From positions 96,279-160,278 of the forward strand of contig JAZOBE010000014.1 of assembly GCA_045595785.1 (NCBI GenBank): a DNA stretch of 64,000 nucleotides, written 5' to 3'. Positions 1-9,329 of this stretch are shown here, piece after piece. Numbering within the stretch: position 1 is the first letter of the stretch; every line of letters starts with the position of its first letter. A model generated the notes under the pieces. The model ran no database searches. It was not told the origin of the DNA and saw only the letters and a list, made by a program, of their open reading frames with translations. Made by a program: the position numbers and the translations under genes. The stretch is from SFLA01 sp045595785 (GTDB lineage Bacteria; Bacillota; Clostridia; Oscillospirales; CAG-382).

Positions 1-108
1 CAGCGCGGCGGACATCAGATGGGTGTTGAGGGTTACAAGTGGGATTATATCCTTAACTTCTATTTCCCCGGCACAAAGACCGCTTTATGCAGCAATTTCA
101 GCAAATAA
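1..108 (+). CDS. C-terminal end of a SpoIID/LytB-domain protein (partial, cut by window edge)
   Basis: Frame 1 is open from the first base to a TAA at 106-108 and encodes the last 35 residues of a protein whose start lies outside the window. The residues read GGHQMGV, then YKWDYILNFYFPGT, which matches the end of SpoIID/LytB domains (GHGVGMSQYGA, then YxxILxxYYPGT). In the family this domain cleaves peptidoglycan glycan strands stripped of stem peptides; SpoIID does so during engulfment of the forespore. The match is short, so the assignment rests on motif order. A second SpoIID-like gene follows at 1101 and spoIIQ at 1926, which supports a sporulation or cell-wall locus. Confidence 0.6.
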   Translation, partial: QRGGHQMGVEGYKWDYILNFYFPGTKTALCSNFSK

Positions 109-152
109 AGCGTATAAATTTTTAACAAAATGCAAACAAATCCCTGATATCC

Positions 153-181
153 TTTACAACTCGAAAAATCTGTTGTATAAT
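153..181 (+). promoter_or_regulatory. Sigma-A-type promoter for the membrane protein at 214
   Basis: TTTACA at 153-158 and a perfect TATAAT at 176-181 are separated by 17 bases. Transcription would begin near 188, just ahead of the ribosome binding site GGGGAAAGGG at 195-204. No terminator was seen between the stop at 108 and this site. Confidence 0.6.
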
Positions 182-213
182 TATGTAGATATTTGGGGAA
201 AGGGCTTTCGTTT

Positions 214-1050
214 ATGTTGAACAGCGAAAAGAAGTACAAGCTTTTTATAACCGCATCTCTGCTTGCCACTCTGGTGCTGGCATTCCTGCGCGTTGTGTTG
301 ATCATAAATAATATAGAAGCATCGTCACTTGAGAATACCGACGGGTTGTATTACCTTGAGGGAACCAACGCACCGATGGTGTTTGCTATCGTCTGCGTGG
401 TTTTTGCTCTGCTGTTTTTTATAGGCAGTGTAGTGTTCGCAGGGAAGCTGAACGGCGTGTTCTCCTCAGAGCGCCCCTTTGTGGTGTTCCCCTCTGCGCT
501 TACTGGAATGATGTGTCTCACGCTGGTAATATACTATGTTTACCGTATGGTTTTTGAAAAGCAAAAGTATGGAATCGGATTTTTGGTAATCATATTCTTT
601 ACTGTTTTGACCGGCGTTTATTTCCTTATCATATCTTCCAGACGCTCCCGCAGTAAGTTTTCAAAGCTTTTACCCGTCTTTTCTATGGTTCCCGTGCTCC
701 TTACGGCGATCAGATTGCTTTATGATTTCGTTGCCCGCAGTCTTACGGTTACCGCTTCTTCATACAGCTATCACCTTTTGGGACTTGCTTCTCTTATGCT
801 GTTCCTTTGCTGTGAGGGAAGATATTTCGTCGGCTACCGACGCAAACGCATATACGTTGCTTTGGGTCTTATAACCAATATGCTTATACTGGTATACTGC
901 GTGCCCGCGTTGTTCCTTTCCTTGTTCTGGCCCTTCAGCTTTACGGATATTACCGTGTACTGTCTGGCAGATCTGGTAATGGTAACCTATATCTACAGCC
1001 GTATGTATGCTGTTGATGCTGTAGAGGAACTGCCCGAAAGTGCAGAATAA
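214..1050 (+). CDS. Polytopic membrane protein of unknown function
   Basis: A 278-residue protein with about seven or eight hydrophobic segments spread over its length, separated by short basic loops such as SSRRSRSKF and YRRKR. I chose ATG 214 because the purine run GGGGAAAGGG lies 9 bases upstream; an in-frame TTG at 193 would overlap that site. The C-terminus is short and acidic (EELPESAE), and the protein is likely in the cytoplasmic membrane. I recognise no family. It sits between two SpoIID/LytB-type genes and upstream of spoIIQ, so a role in envelope or sporulation is possible, but that is context only. Confidence 0.6.
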   Translation: MLNSEKKYKLFITASLLATLVLAFLRVVLIINNIEASSLENTDGLYYLEGTNAPMVFAIVCVVFALLFFIGSVVFAGKLNGVFSSERPFVVFPSALTGMMCLTLVIYYVYRMVFEKQKYGIGFLVIIFFTVLTGVYFLIISSRRSRSKFSKLLPVFSMVPVLLTAIRLLYDFVARSLTVTASSYSYHLLGLASLMLFLCCEGRYFVGYRRKRIYVALGLITNMLILVYCVPALFLSLFWPFSFTDITVYCLADLVMVTYIYSRMYAVDAVEELPESAE

Positions 1051-1100
1051 AAAGAGTTAAAACCGAATATAATTGAAGCAGAAAGGGGCGTAACGCCGTT

Positions 1101-1859
1101 TTGAAAAACCTTCTGCTTCTTTTTTTGTTTTGTTTTTTGTGGGTGCTTCTTTTGCCCTTGTATCCCTCTGTTGGCGTGGAGGAAAAGACCCTTCCTGATC
1201 AGGAGTATCTGCTTTCGGTAATGTCCGGCATCTGTACCGATACTCTTCCCGAGGAAGCGCTGAAGGCTATTGCCGTCACTCTGCGCACTTACATATACTA
1301 TAACGGCAATCTACTTCCCGAGGGGGATTCTTCCGCAATGGACGACACAGTCTATACCGCATTAAAAAACGCCGTTTATTCCACAGAGGGAGAGTATATA
1401 ACCTATTCCGGCAGCGTAATAAACGCCTGCTTCCACCTTTGCTCTTATGAGATGACCGCCTGCGGAGACACGCCTTATCTTTTGTCGGTGCCCACTCCCG
1501 ATGAAAGCGGTTATCCCGGCTTTTACAGCGAAAAAAGCATTTCTTCTTTGGATATTTCGAATTTCGGCAGGGGAGAGATATTAAGCGTTACCTACGGCGA
1601 GGACGGCAGGGCAGTTTCCGTGGATACCGAAACGGGTGCCGTTGCCGCTATGGATTTTATTGAGTTTTTCGGGCTGTCCTCCAATAATTTTACAATTAAC
1701 TCTCTGCCTGACGGAGGGTACAGCGTGTTATGCCGCGGAATCGGAAACGGATACGGTCTTTCTCTTTACGGCGCCTGCCTGCTGGCAGAGGAAGGGAAAA
1801 CCTACCGTCAGATAATAACCCATTATTTTTCGGGCACTTTGGTTACAATGAAAATATAA
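1101..1859 (+). CDS. Divergent SpoIID-like protein
   Basis: 252 residues with an N-terminal membrane segment (MKNLLLLFLFCFLWVLLLP). The SpoIID/LytB fold is indicated by PEEALKAIAVTLRTYIYY (family EALKAQAVAARTY), CFHLCS in place of FHSxSGG, and the C-terminal GYGLSLYGACLLAEEGKTYR then ITHYFSGT. Aligning back from EALKA, the position of the catalytic Glu of the family's xSEMP segment appears to be Ile, so lytic activity is doubtful. The start is TTG, 10 bases after GAAAGGGG. In clostridia spoIID is commonly followed by spoIIQ, and that order holds here, so this may be the functional positional equivalent or an inactive paralogue of SpoIID. Confidence 0.7.
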   Translation: MKNLLLLFLFCFLWVLLLPLYPSVGVEEKTLPDQEYLLSVMSGICTDTLPEEALKAIAVTLRTYIYYNGNLLPEGDSSAMDDTVYTALKNAVYSTEGEYITYSGSVINACFHLCSYEMTACGDTPYLLSVPTPDESGYPGFYSEKSISSLDISNFGRGEILSVTYGEDGRAVSVDTETGAVAAMDFIEFFGLSSNNFTINSLPDGGYSVLCRGIGNGYGLSLYGACLLAEEGKTYRQIITHYFSGTLVTMKI

Positions 1860-1864
1860 AACTT

Positions 1865-1893
1865 GAATATATCCTCCTTTATATGGGCAAAAT
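1865..1893 (+). promoter_or_regulatory. Putative forespore (sigma-F type) promoter for spoIIQ
   Basis: GAATA at 1865-1869 is followed after 15 bases by GGGCAAAAT at 1885-1893. The latter fits the sigma-F -10 pattern GGNNANANT, and the former matches GTATA at four of five positions. spoIIQ is sigma-F controlled in Bacillus and Clostridioides, so position and gene agree. This is a motif match only. Confidence 0.5.
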
Positions 1894-1925
1894 AGCTCTG
1901 AAATATAAAAGGGGGATTTCTTTTT

Positions 1926-2597
1926 ATGAAGGACAAAAAGCGCTTTAACTTTAAGAAGATACCGTTTAATAAAATCTTCAAGCGGTATTCGGCATACGTT
2001 TATCTCGGTGCGGCGGTGGTGACCGTTGCGGTGATGGCGGTGAGTATCTATTCTATCAATCAGGGTGACGATATCTCTCTGCCCGAGATATCGGTGCCTT
2101 CTATTCAGCTTCCCGAAATATCCGATACACCTGTAGGTGATATTCCGGGTGACGTTCCCGCAGACGTTATTACTGTTCCCGTTTACAAGGCTCCCGTTTC
2201 GGGCAGTATCGTTACCTCCCATTCGCTTACCGAATTGGTGTTTTCGCCTACCATGCAGGATTACCGCACCCATTGCGGCGTTGATATTGCGGCAGAGGAA
2301 GGCACTTCGGTCGTAAGCTATACCGACGGCACCGTTACCGCCGTGTATAACGATGCGTTTTACGGCACCGTGGTGGAGGTTACCCACAGCGGCACTCTCA
2401 CCACAGTATACGCCAATCTGGCTGAGGAGCTTCCCGAGGGAATCTCTGTAGGCACCAACGTAAAAGCAGGTCAGACAATCGGCACCGTAGGCTCTACTGC
2501 TATTATCGAATCCGCCACCGTTCCCCATCTTCACTTTGAGGTAAAGGTGGGCAGCACCGCCGTTGACCCCGTTCTGTATCTTGACAAAGCAGAATAG
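1926..2597 (+). CDS. spoIIQ: SpoIIQ-type M23 (LytM) metallopeptidase
   Basis: 223 residues: a basic cytoplasmic start, one membrane segment at about residues 23-42, a Pro/Ile-rich linker (LPEISVPSIQLPEI) and a C-terminal LytM domain. SpoIIQ lies in the forespore membrane and binds SpoIIIAH of the mother cell across the intermembrane space. The zinc site is complete here: HCGVD with His116 and HLHFE with His201 and His203. That is the clostridial state; the Bacillus protein has lost catalytic residues. The gene follows a SpoIID-like gene, the usual clostridial order, and has its own sigma-F-like promoter. A GGGGG run precedes ATG 1926. A different M23 peptidase cannot be excluded. Confidence 0.8.
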   Translation: MKDKKRFNFKKIPFNKIFKRYSAYVYLGAAVVTVAVMAVSIYSINQGDDISLPEISVPSIQLPEISDTPVGDIPGDVPADVITVPVYKAPVSGSIVTSHSLTELVFSPTMQDYRTHCGVDIAAEEGTSVVSYTDGTVTAVYNDAFYGTVVEVTHSGTLTTVYANLAEELPEGISVGTNVKAGQTIGTVGSTAIIESATVPHLHFEVKVGSTAVDPVLYLDKAE

Positions 2598-2600
2598 CAA

Positions 2601-2637
2601 ATACTCCCCGAGAGGTTTCTCTCGGGGAGTATTTTTG
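2601..2637. terminator. Terminator between spoIIQ and addA
   Basis: A perfect 14-bp stem (2601-2614 with 2619-2632) with a GTTT loop, followed on the plus strand by five T. It ends spoIIQ and lies just past the addA stop, so it may serve both convergent transcripts. Confidence 0.9.
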
Positions 2638-2649
2638 AACTATGGTAAC

Positions 2650-5600
2650 TTATATACTTGTAACTTTCACTTCAATTTCCTCGCTCAAAGCGAAGGAATA
2701 AAGCACTGCTTTGGAAACCTTTGCGCCTGTCATTCTTTCAACAGCAGATACGTAGAATGAAAGCTGTGGCTTGTGACGGGCGATAAGAGTGTCCTTTTCC
2801 TTAACGCGGTCTGTTTTGTAATCCACCACGGTGTAGGTGCCGTCGGGATTACGGAAGAAGCAGTCGATAACGCCCTGCACAAGTATCTTTTCCTTTCCCG
2901 TGCCGCCGACGACTCTGTCACTCTCCTCAACGGAAAAGCGTTTTTCGCGGTGGGTCTCCTTGCTTTCGCACATTCTGCGGTAAAGGTCGGACTTAAAGAA
3001 AAGTGTTATCGCGTTAAGATCCATAAGCTCAAGCTGTTCGGGAGTAATAAACCCTCTTTCCGCAAGACGGTTTGCCTCTGCCGCCGCGCCGTTTTTAACG
3101 GTATTATCAAAATCCGCAAACTGCATAAACAAATGGCTTGCGGTGCCCTTGTCTGCTGCAGTAAACGCGTGGCTTCCCAAAAATGCGGGCTTGCGCAGTA
3201 CCGAGCTTCGTTTTACGGTACGGGTGTATTCTTCCTCCTCCAAAAGTCCGGGGCGTATTTCGGAAACCGATATTTTTGCGGGAATATCCGCACCGGTATG
3301 GGGATATACGAATTTCAGGGGAGAGAATATATCCTTTTCGGGGGGATAGAAGGCATGGCTTTTTTCCTCGGATATCTCGGGGAATATATCCTCGGCGTTT
3401 ATCTGTCTGAACAGATAACCGTCCCGAATATCAAATCCCACGCTTTCAGCTATCCAATCTCCGTGGCAGCGTGCGGTACGCATATCGCCGCCAAGGTCGG
3501 AAATCTCCTCGCTTTTTGCGGTAACGTACAGTCTTTCTCTTGCACGGGTAAGTGCAACGTAAAGCTTTCTCGCTTCTTCCGATATCTGGTCACGCATCTC
3601 CTTAACCAGCAGACTGTCCATAACACAGTTGTTTTTCACAACCATACCGTCGTATTGGGAAAACTTTATGCCAATACCGTCCTTACGTATCAATACGTTG
3701 CCGCCGTCGTGCAGACGGAATTCCCTGTCGGTATCCGCAACGAACACCACGGGAAACTCCAATCCCTTGGAGCGGTGTATAGTCATCAGCTTAACGGTGT
3801 TACCGCCGTCATCGGGAGATTTTGCTTCCTCCAGCCCTTCTGCGCTGTCAAGATACTTCAAAAAGGCGCTTAATCCCTTGTAGGATACCGATTCATAGGA
3901 ACGGGCATATTCATACAAAAGCATAAGGTTGCGGTAACGCTTTTCGCCGTTATCCTCGGAAAGCACGGCGGAGACAATACCGCTTTCGTTGTAAAACTGC
4001 CAAATAAAGCGGTGGGCAGGGGTTCCCTCCGCCCCGATACGCCATGCGTGTATTCGGGAAAGCAGCTTTTTGCATTTATCGGAAACGGCTTTGGATATAT
4101 ATCCGTTTTCCGCTTTGAGTATTCTTCGGGGAACGGGTGTGGCTTTAAGCACGGAAGGGAATGAACGGTAATGCTTTCCCTTTTCTCTGTCAGCCTTCCA
4201 CGCCTTTGCCGCCGCCTGCACGCAATCGTAAAGGCAGTCCGTCTTTACACAGCGGCGAACCTTTAACATCTCGTCTGCGGTAAAACCGAACAGAGGCGAC
4301 CTCATTGTTGCCGCAAGGGGAATATCGGAGGTAGGGTTGTCGATAGTCTTTAACGCGGCTACCGCCAGCAGTATTTCCTGCCTGTCGGAAAAGCTTTCGC
4401 TTTTTTCCGCGCGGCAGGGAATATTACATTCGTCAAACACCTTGGTGTAAACGCTCACGTTGCTTTTCAGCGCAGTAAAAAGTATGGCAATATCGCCGTA
4501 ATTAATAAGCGTACCGTCATTTTTGTATTTCTTTCCCACCAAAGAGTTTATTTCGTTTGCAATATACGTTGCTTCGGAAATTTGCTTTTCCTCGGCACTC
4601 ATTTCCTCTCCGCAGGTTATTACGGTAAAGGTTACGGGGTTATCACCTGTGTTTTTGTCCTTTGCGAATACAAGGGCTTCCTCACCGTAATTCATTTGCC
4701 TGCAAAGCTCGGGAATTCCCGTAAATACCTTGTTGCAAAAATCAATTATATTTTTATCGCATCTGAAATTTTCCCGCAAGACCACCTTGTCGGTGCAGGG
4801 CTTTTCCTTGGTGCCGAACTCACGGCAGTATGACATAAAAATATCGGGATGTGCGGAACGGAACCGATAAATACTTTGCTTTACGTCGCCTACCATAAAT
4901 CGGTTGTTTCCCGAAAGCAAGGAGAAAATTCTGTCCTGCAAGGGGTTTGTGTCCTGATATTCGTCAACGTAAATTTCGTCAAAATTCCGTTTCAGTTCCT
5001 CGCAAAGCGGTGTGGGACATCCGTCTTTTTCCAGCAGTTCAAGCATCAAATGCTCTTGGTCGGGAAAATCAATTACTCCTGCCTTTTCCTTTGCACGGGT
5101 ATACAAAGAATCAAACTCGGACAAAAACTCCTTTGCCGCTTTTAGTATTTTAAGGGAATACCGCATATCCTTAAGATTTGTCTCTGCGGTGAACAGGAAA
5201 AGTCTTGTTTTTATTTTTTTAATTTCTTCAAATATCTGTGTTTTCCATTGGGATATGTATTCCTTTGCAGTTTCGTCGGCAAATCCCTTTGACGGAATAC
5301 GCGGGTTTTTGATTCCGTTTATACTTGCTCTTACCACCGAGTATCCTGCAGGGAATGCGGCAATTATTTTGTCTGTTTCCTCCAGAATTCCGTATGCGGC
5401 AGGGATAAACACTTCTTCTCCCGCATCCTCGGTAAACCTGCACAAGTCGGCTATCTGCGCTCTGAGGGTAAGCAGACTTTCCTTTGCCTCTGTCATTATT
5501 ATTTTGCATACCGCCGTGCTCTCGTATCGGGTATGGGCACAGTCTGCTTCCAATTCGTCAATAAGACCTTGCAAAAACTCAAAGGGGTGGGGGTATACTC

Positions 5601-6132
5601 GCAATCCCTTATACATTGACAGCATGGATTCCACAAGGCGCTTGTCGTTTCTTCTGCCTGACAAAGCGTCTGCCAAAAGCAAAAATCCTTCGCCGCCCTT
5701 TTCGTATCCCTCGGTTACCGCCTTTTCCATTGCTTCCTCAAGCAAAAGATTTGCCTCCGTCTCGTCTGCGGCGCGGACGTCGGGTGTTATTCCCAACAGC
5801 GAAAAAGATGCTTTTATCCTTGAATAGCAAAAGGCGTGGACCGTGGATATATCTGCCGACGGCAGTGACATAAGCTGTCCCGCAATATGACGGTTTTTAG
5901 GATCCTCCGCCTGCGCCTTCATCAGTCCGCGGTACAGCTTTTCTCTCACGTCAGCCGCCGCTGCTTTTGTAAAGGTAACTATCAGATATCGGTTAATATC
6001 CCTTCCGTCCAGAACAGAACGGAGGATACGCTCGGTCATTACCGTGGTCTTGCCGCTTCCTGCGCCTGCGGATACTACCAGACTTACATCCCGTGTTTCG
6101 ATTGCTTTTGTCTGCGCTGTGGTAAATGGCAT
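2650..6132 (-). CDS. addA: AddA: helicase-nuclease subunit A of the AddAB recombination complex
   Basis: 1160 residues, normal for AddA. AddAB resects double-strand breaks and loads RecA at Chi-like sites. The N-terminus has Walker A AGAGSGKTT (residues 22-30); motif II is VDEYQDTNPLQ, and VGDVKQSIYRFR is superfamily 1 motif III. TIHRSKGLEFPVVF and YVALTRARERLYV are the late helicase motifs. The C-terminal PD-(D/E)XK nuclease is visible as VQGVIDCFF and VVDYKTDRV. It is the last gene of spoIIR-addB-addA, 21 bases after addB. ATG 6132 is preceded by a GGAAGGGAGG-type site. Nothing looks degraded. Confidence 0.95.
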   Translation of the reverse strand: MPFTTAQTKAIETRDVSLVVSAGAGSGKTTVMTERILRSVLDGRDINRYLIVTFTKAAAADVREKLYRGLMKAQAEDPKNRHIAGQLMSLPSADISTVHAFCYSRIKASFSLLGITPDVRAADETEANLLLEEAMEKAVTEGYEKGGEGFLLLADALSGRRNDKRLVESMLSMYKGLRVYPHPFEFLQGLIDELEADCAHTRYESTAVCKIIMTEAKESLLTLRAQIADLCRFTEDAGEEVFIPAAYGILEETDKIIAAFPAGYSVVRASINGIKNPRIPSKGFADETAKEYISQWKTQIFEEIKKIKTRLFLFTAETNLKDMRYSLKILKAAKEFLSEFDSLYTRAKEKAGVIDFPDQEHLMLELLEKDGCPTPLCEELKRNFDEIYVDEYQDTNPLQDRIFSLLSGNNRFMVGDVKQSIYRFRSAHPDIFMSYCREFGTKEKPCTDKVVLRENFRCDKNIIDFCNKVFTGIPELCRQMNYGEEALVFAKDKNTGDNPVTFTVITCGEEMSAEEKQISEATYIANEINSLVGKKYKNDGTLINYGDIAILFTALKSNVSVYTKVFDECNIPCRAEKSESFSDRQEILLAVAALKTIDNPTSDIPLAATMRSPLFGFTADEMLKVRRCVKTDCLYDCVQAAAKAWKADREKGKHYRSFPSVLKATPVPRRILKAENGYISKAVSDKCKKLLSRIHAWRIGAEGTPAHRFIWQFYNESGIVSAVLSEDNGEKRYRNLMLLYEYARSYESVSYKGLSAFLKYLDSAEGLEEAKSPDDGGNTVKLMTIHRSKGLEFPVVFVADTDREFRLHDGGNVLIRKDGIGIKFSQYDGMVVKNNCVMDSLLVKEMRDQISEEARKLYVALTRARERLYVTAKSEEISDLGGDMRTARCHGDWIAESVGFDIRDGYLFRQINAEDIFPEISEEKSHAFYPPEKDIFSPLKFVYPHTGADIPAKISVSEIRPGLLEEEEYTRTVKRSSVLRKPAFLGSHAFTAADKGTASHLFMQFADFDNTVKNGAAAEANRLAERGFITPEQLELMDLNAITLFFKSDLYRRMCESKETHREKRFSVEESDRVVGGTGKEKILVQGVIDCFFRNPDGTYTVVDYKTDRVKEKDTLIARHKPQLSFYVSAVERMTGAKVSKAVLYSFALSEEIEVKVTSI

Positions 6133-6153
6133 ATTGTATTCCTCCCTTCCGTT

Positions 6154-9100
6154 TTATTGCTTTCTGCAAAACGCCTTGAATTCGCAATATCTGCAGGCGT
6201 TTATGCTTCCGTCCTTTATCGGCTTTATACACATATCACCGGATATAAGCCTATCGCCCATATCCCGTATGGTGTTCTTAAGCTTATCCTGCAATTCATC
6301 GAATTCTTCAAGTGTTTTTGCACTTGCGCCCACCGATGATACGGTGCCGTCCTTCTTAAGCCGTGCAGGTATAAATACTCCGCCTCCCTCTGCATCCATT
6401 GCTCGGATGATCTCGGGGTCGGCAAGGACAAGACCGCTCTTTTTAATTCCTTTAATTGCCGCCTGCTCAATATCCTCATATTCCTTTTCACCGTCCAGCT
6501 GAGGGGCGGACGCAGGCATATACAATACTCCTGCAGGCAGGGTGTTTCCGGTCTGGTCTGCGGCACAGCAGGCAAAGAGATACATAAGCATCTGCAGGTC
6601 CAGACCCTTTTCTATTTTTTCAAGAGAGAACTTTTTGTCCCCCGTCTTGTAGTCAATAACTCTCAGGTAGGTTTTTCCGTCAATAACTGCGGTGTCGGTA
6701 CGGTCAACAATTCCGCACAGCCGCACCACTCCCTTTTCCGTGGGGATCTCTACCGCAGGCAGGTCGCCCATACCTATCTTTACTTCAAATCCCACGGGGC
6801 AGAACTTACTTTGCGCAAACTCTGCGGATATGTTTTTAATAAGCAGACCCAGCGTGCGCTTGAATTTATTTACTGCGTGAATAAACCGCTTGTCCTGCGC
6901 ATATTCTCCCGCTACGGACAGAATATAGCTTTCGGTAAGACGGTCTACCTCCTCCTTTGCCTCCTTTTCGGGCAGGGGAGTAAACACACCGCCTTCTGTT
7001 CTGCCGGCAACAAACTCCTCAAGTATTGCGTGTATAAAGGTTCCCACCTCAGGGGCGGAGAAGGATGCCTTTTTGTCCTCTCTCAGCTTTAACAAATACC
7101 TTGCAAAGAAGGAAAAGGGGCAGGATGCATACTTGTCAGTTCGGCTGGGCGTAAGAGAAAGGACTCTGTCATCAGTCTCAACAAAAGCGTTCTCATCATA
7201 TATGGGTGCTGTTTTTTCTTTTTCCCACAGCCCGTCAAGCCCTTCGGTTATATAGGGGTTTTTAATTCCGCCCAAATGTCTCTTTGCGGCAGGAACACAG
7301 TAAAGCATATCCGTTTCATTGTCACCGAAGTGGGCTTCGTCAATTCCGAACAGCTCCTTCAATCGCATTACCGCAACTGACGGGCGAAGCGAAGCACCGC
7401 CAAGGTCACCTCTGGGATACGTAACAAACAGCTTTTCCGCAGGTGCGGACACCGCCGCCGTGAAATAAAAGCGTTCCTCGTTTTGCTGTCTGAAAAAGGG
7501 TATGGCAATTTCAGCTCCAGCCTCTGCCAGCGCATCCAGCTCGGCTTGGTCAAACAATGGGTTTCTTCCGGGAGCTTTTGGAAATACACCGTCATTAACT
7601 CCCATAAGTATGCAGGCGCGGCAGTTTTCCGCACGGATAAGCCGTGCATCGCCTACCGTAACGCTGTCCGCTACGGGAGGTATTGCGCCTACGGAACGGG
7701 ATTGTATCATAAGAAGCAAATATCTGTGCAGTCTTTCGGGCGTTATCCTCTCATCGCCGCAAATCGCCGCCAGACGGTCAAAAATATCTATAAGCGTATC
7801 CCATATCTGGGCAAGAATATCGCTTTCCCGTTCTTTACCCGTGTCCTGAAGCACCCTTGCACGGGCAAGCAGACGCTTGTCCGCTTCTGCAGATATAAGC
7901 AGGCTGTAAAGTGCCTCCACGCCGCTTCTCACCGTAAGAGATGGAGAGGTAAGGGTTTCGTGCACGGGCAAAAGAATATTCATCATTTTATCTCTTGCTT
8001 TGTTAACGTATGAGAGGATGTGTGCGGAATAATCGGTAAGCGTGTTGGTATATCCCTCGGGATTCATCATCCAGGGCTTGCCGTCATACCAACGCTTGCC
8101 TCGTATTCCCCACATATCCGCATAACGGGATATAAGGTCTCTTTCCTTTACGGTAAGCGAGCAAAAGCTGTTTTTTATGTAACGGTTTACCGAAGCGGGG
8201 GCAAAATCCGTGGCGGCTATCTCCAACGCGGACAGCACAAAAGATACCACCGGCTTGGTGGCAAGCTCGTCCTTAACTGACATATAGCAGGGTATCCCGT
8301 CGGATGAAAGCACGGTGTCAATAATACCGTCATAATTTCCTGCCGCGCCGGTGATTACCGTAATATCCCGATATCTGTATCCCTCTCTTATAAGTGAATG
8401 TATAATACTGCTTACCGCAGAGGCTTCACCAAAGGTATCGGATGCAGAGATTATTTTTATATTTTCGGTATTTTTTTCATATTTGGGCGCAGACGCATCC
8501 CACAGAAAATCTTGGGCGTATTCAATACATTCATCCTTTGCGCGCTTGTTGTCGCCGAGTACGATATCTTCGGATTTGACAGCAAGATTTTTTATGTTCT
8601 CCGCGCAAAGGCTTGTTTCCTTGTAAAGGTCGGGGTCTTCTCCTATCAGAAAGGATATGTAGGTTTCGCTTGCCTGTGTGAGTATTTTTTTAATAATCTC
8701 GGTTTCCTGAACGGTATAAGTATAGCATCCGTCAATAAACACCTGCTTGTTCAGGAAAAAAGGATGTGTGTCCAGCCTGCGTGCAAGATGGGTAAGTGCA
8801 TCGTCGGGATCATACATTCCCATAGGCGTAAGAGAGGAATATGCCTTAAGCATAGTGCATATATCCTTTATTTTGTTTTTAAGACGGGGAGAAGATATTT
8901 TTTCAGCCGCGCTTTCAAGGTCGGACGCGGTTATTCCCCGCATTTTAAGATTAGTAATAAGTCCGCTTGCCTTTTTGATAAAATCGTTATCCTCGCAAAC
9001 GGGGGCGTATTCGGTAAGGGAATCCTTTACCGAATACACGGCGGATGCCAACAGCACGTTTCTGCTGCCTTTATCCATATATGACGACACCAGATTGCCG

Positions 9101-9324
9101 TATTCTCTTGAAACACGGTTGGGCAATCTCTCAAAATTAAGCACCTCGCAATACATATTGAAGGTGTCGCCCAAGGCAGAGGAAAGCTTTCTTTCATACG
9201 CCACCGACTGCTGCTCGGGCACGATGACGATACACTGCTGCTTTGCGGAAACGCATTCCTTTATTCGGTTTATAATTACTTGTGTCTTTCCGCTTCCGCT
9301 TTTACCGATAATACGGTGCAGCAT
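6154..9324 (-). CDS. addB: AddB: helicase-nuclease subunit B
   Basis: 1056 residues. AddB (RexB in cocci) pairs with AddA, scans for the regulatory Chi sequence and supplies a second nuclease. Seen here: Walker A GKSGSGKT within the first 15 residues, a nuclease motif RVIDYKTGDKKF near the C-terminus, and the four Cys of the iron-sulfur staple, one in YASCPFSFFARY and three in CRYCEFKAFC at the extreme C-terminus. ATG 9324 lies 8 bases after AAAGGAG; an upstream in-frame GTG at 9333 overlaps that site and is unlikely. It is 5 bases from the spoIIR stop and is followed by addA, so the three form one operon. Confidence 0.95.
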   Translation of the reverse strand: MLHRIIGKSGSGKTQVIINRIKECVSAKQQCIVIVPEQQSVAYERKLSSALGDTFNMYCEVLNFERLPNRVSREYGNLVSSYMDKGSRNVLLASAVYSVKDSLTEYAPVCEDNDFIKKASGLITNLKMRGITASDLESAAEKISSPRLKNKIKDICTMLKAYSSLTPMGMYDPDDALTHLARRLDTHPFFLNKQVFIDGCYTYTVQETEIIKKILTQASETYISFLIGEDPDLYKETSLCAENIKNLAVKSEDIVLGDNKRAKDECIEYAQDFLWDASAPKYEKNTENIKIISASDTFGEASAVSSIIHSLIREGYRYRDITVITGAAGNYDGIIDTVLSSDGIPCYMSVKDELATKPVVSFVLSALEIAATDFAPASVNRYIKNSFCSLTVKERDLISRYADMWGIRGKRWYDGKPWMMNPEGYTNTLTDYSAHILSYVNKARDKMMNILLPVHETLTSPSLTVRSGVEALYSLLISAEADKRLLARARVLQDTGKERESDILAQIWDTLIDIFDRLAAICGDERITPERLHRYLLLMIQSRSVGAIPPVADSVTVGDARLIRAENCRACILMGVNDGVFPKAPGRNPLFDQAELDALAEAGAEIAIPFFRQQNEERFYFTAAVSAPAEKLFVTYPRGDLGGASLRPSVAVMRLKELFGIDEAHFGDNETDMLYCVPAAKRHLGGIKNPYITEGLDGLWEKEKTAPIYDENAFVETDDRVLSLTPSRTDKYASCPFSFFARYLLKLREDKKASFSAPEVGTFIHAILEEFVAGRTEGGVFTPLPEKEAKEEVDRLTESYILSVAGEYAQDKRFIHAVNKFKRTLGLLIKNISAEFAQSKFCPVGFEVKIGMGDLPAVEIPTEKGVVRLCGIVDRTDTAVIDGKTYLRVIDYKTGDKKFSLEKIEKGLDLQMLMYLFACCAADQTGNTLPAGVLYMPASAPQLDGEKEYEDIEQAAIKGIKKSGLVLADPEIIRAMDAEGGGVFIPARLKKDGTVSSVGASAKTLEEFDELQDKLKNTIRDMGDRLISGDMCIKPIKDGSINACRYCEFKAFCRKQ

Positions 9325-9329
9325 GTCTT

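Noticed and set aside
193..213. TTG 193 as start of the membrane protein
   Set aside because: It overlaps the GGGGAAAGGG ribosome binding site that serves ATG 214.
2773..3873. Long plus-strand open frames opposite addA and addB (also 5012-5827, 8398-9084)
   Set aside because: They are antisense to clear helicase motifs and have no start signals or homology-like patterns.
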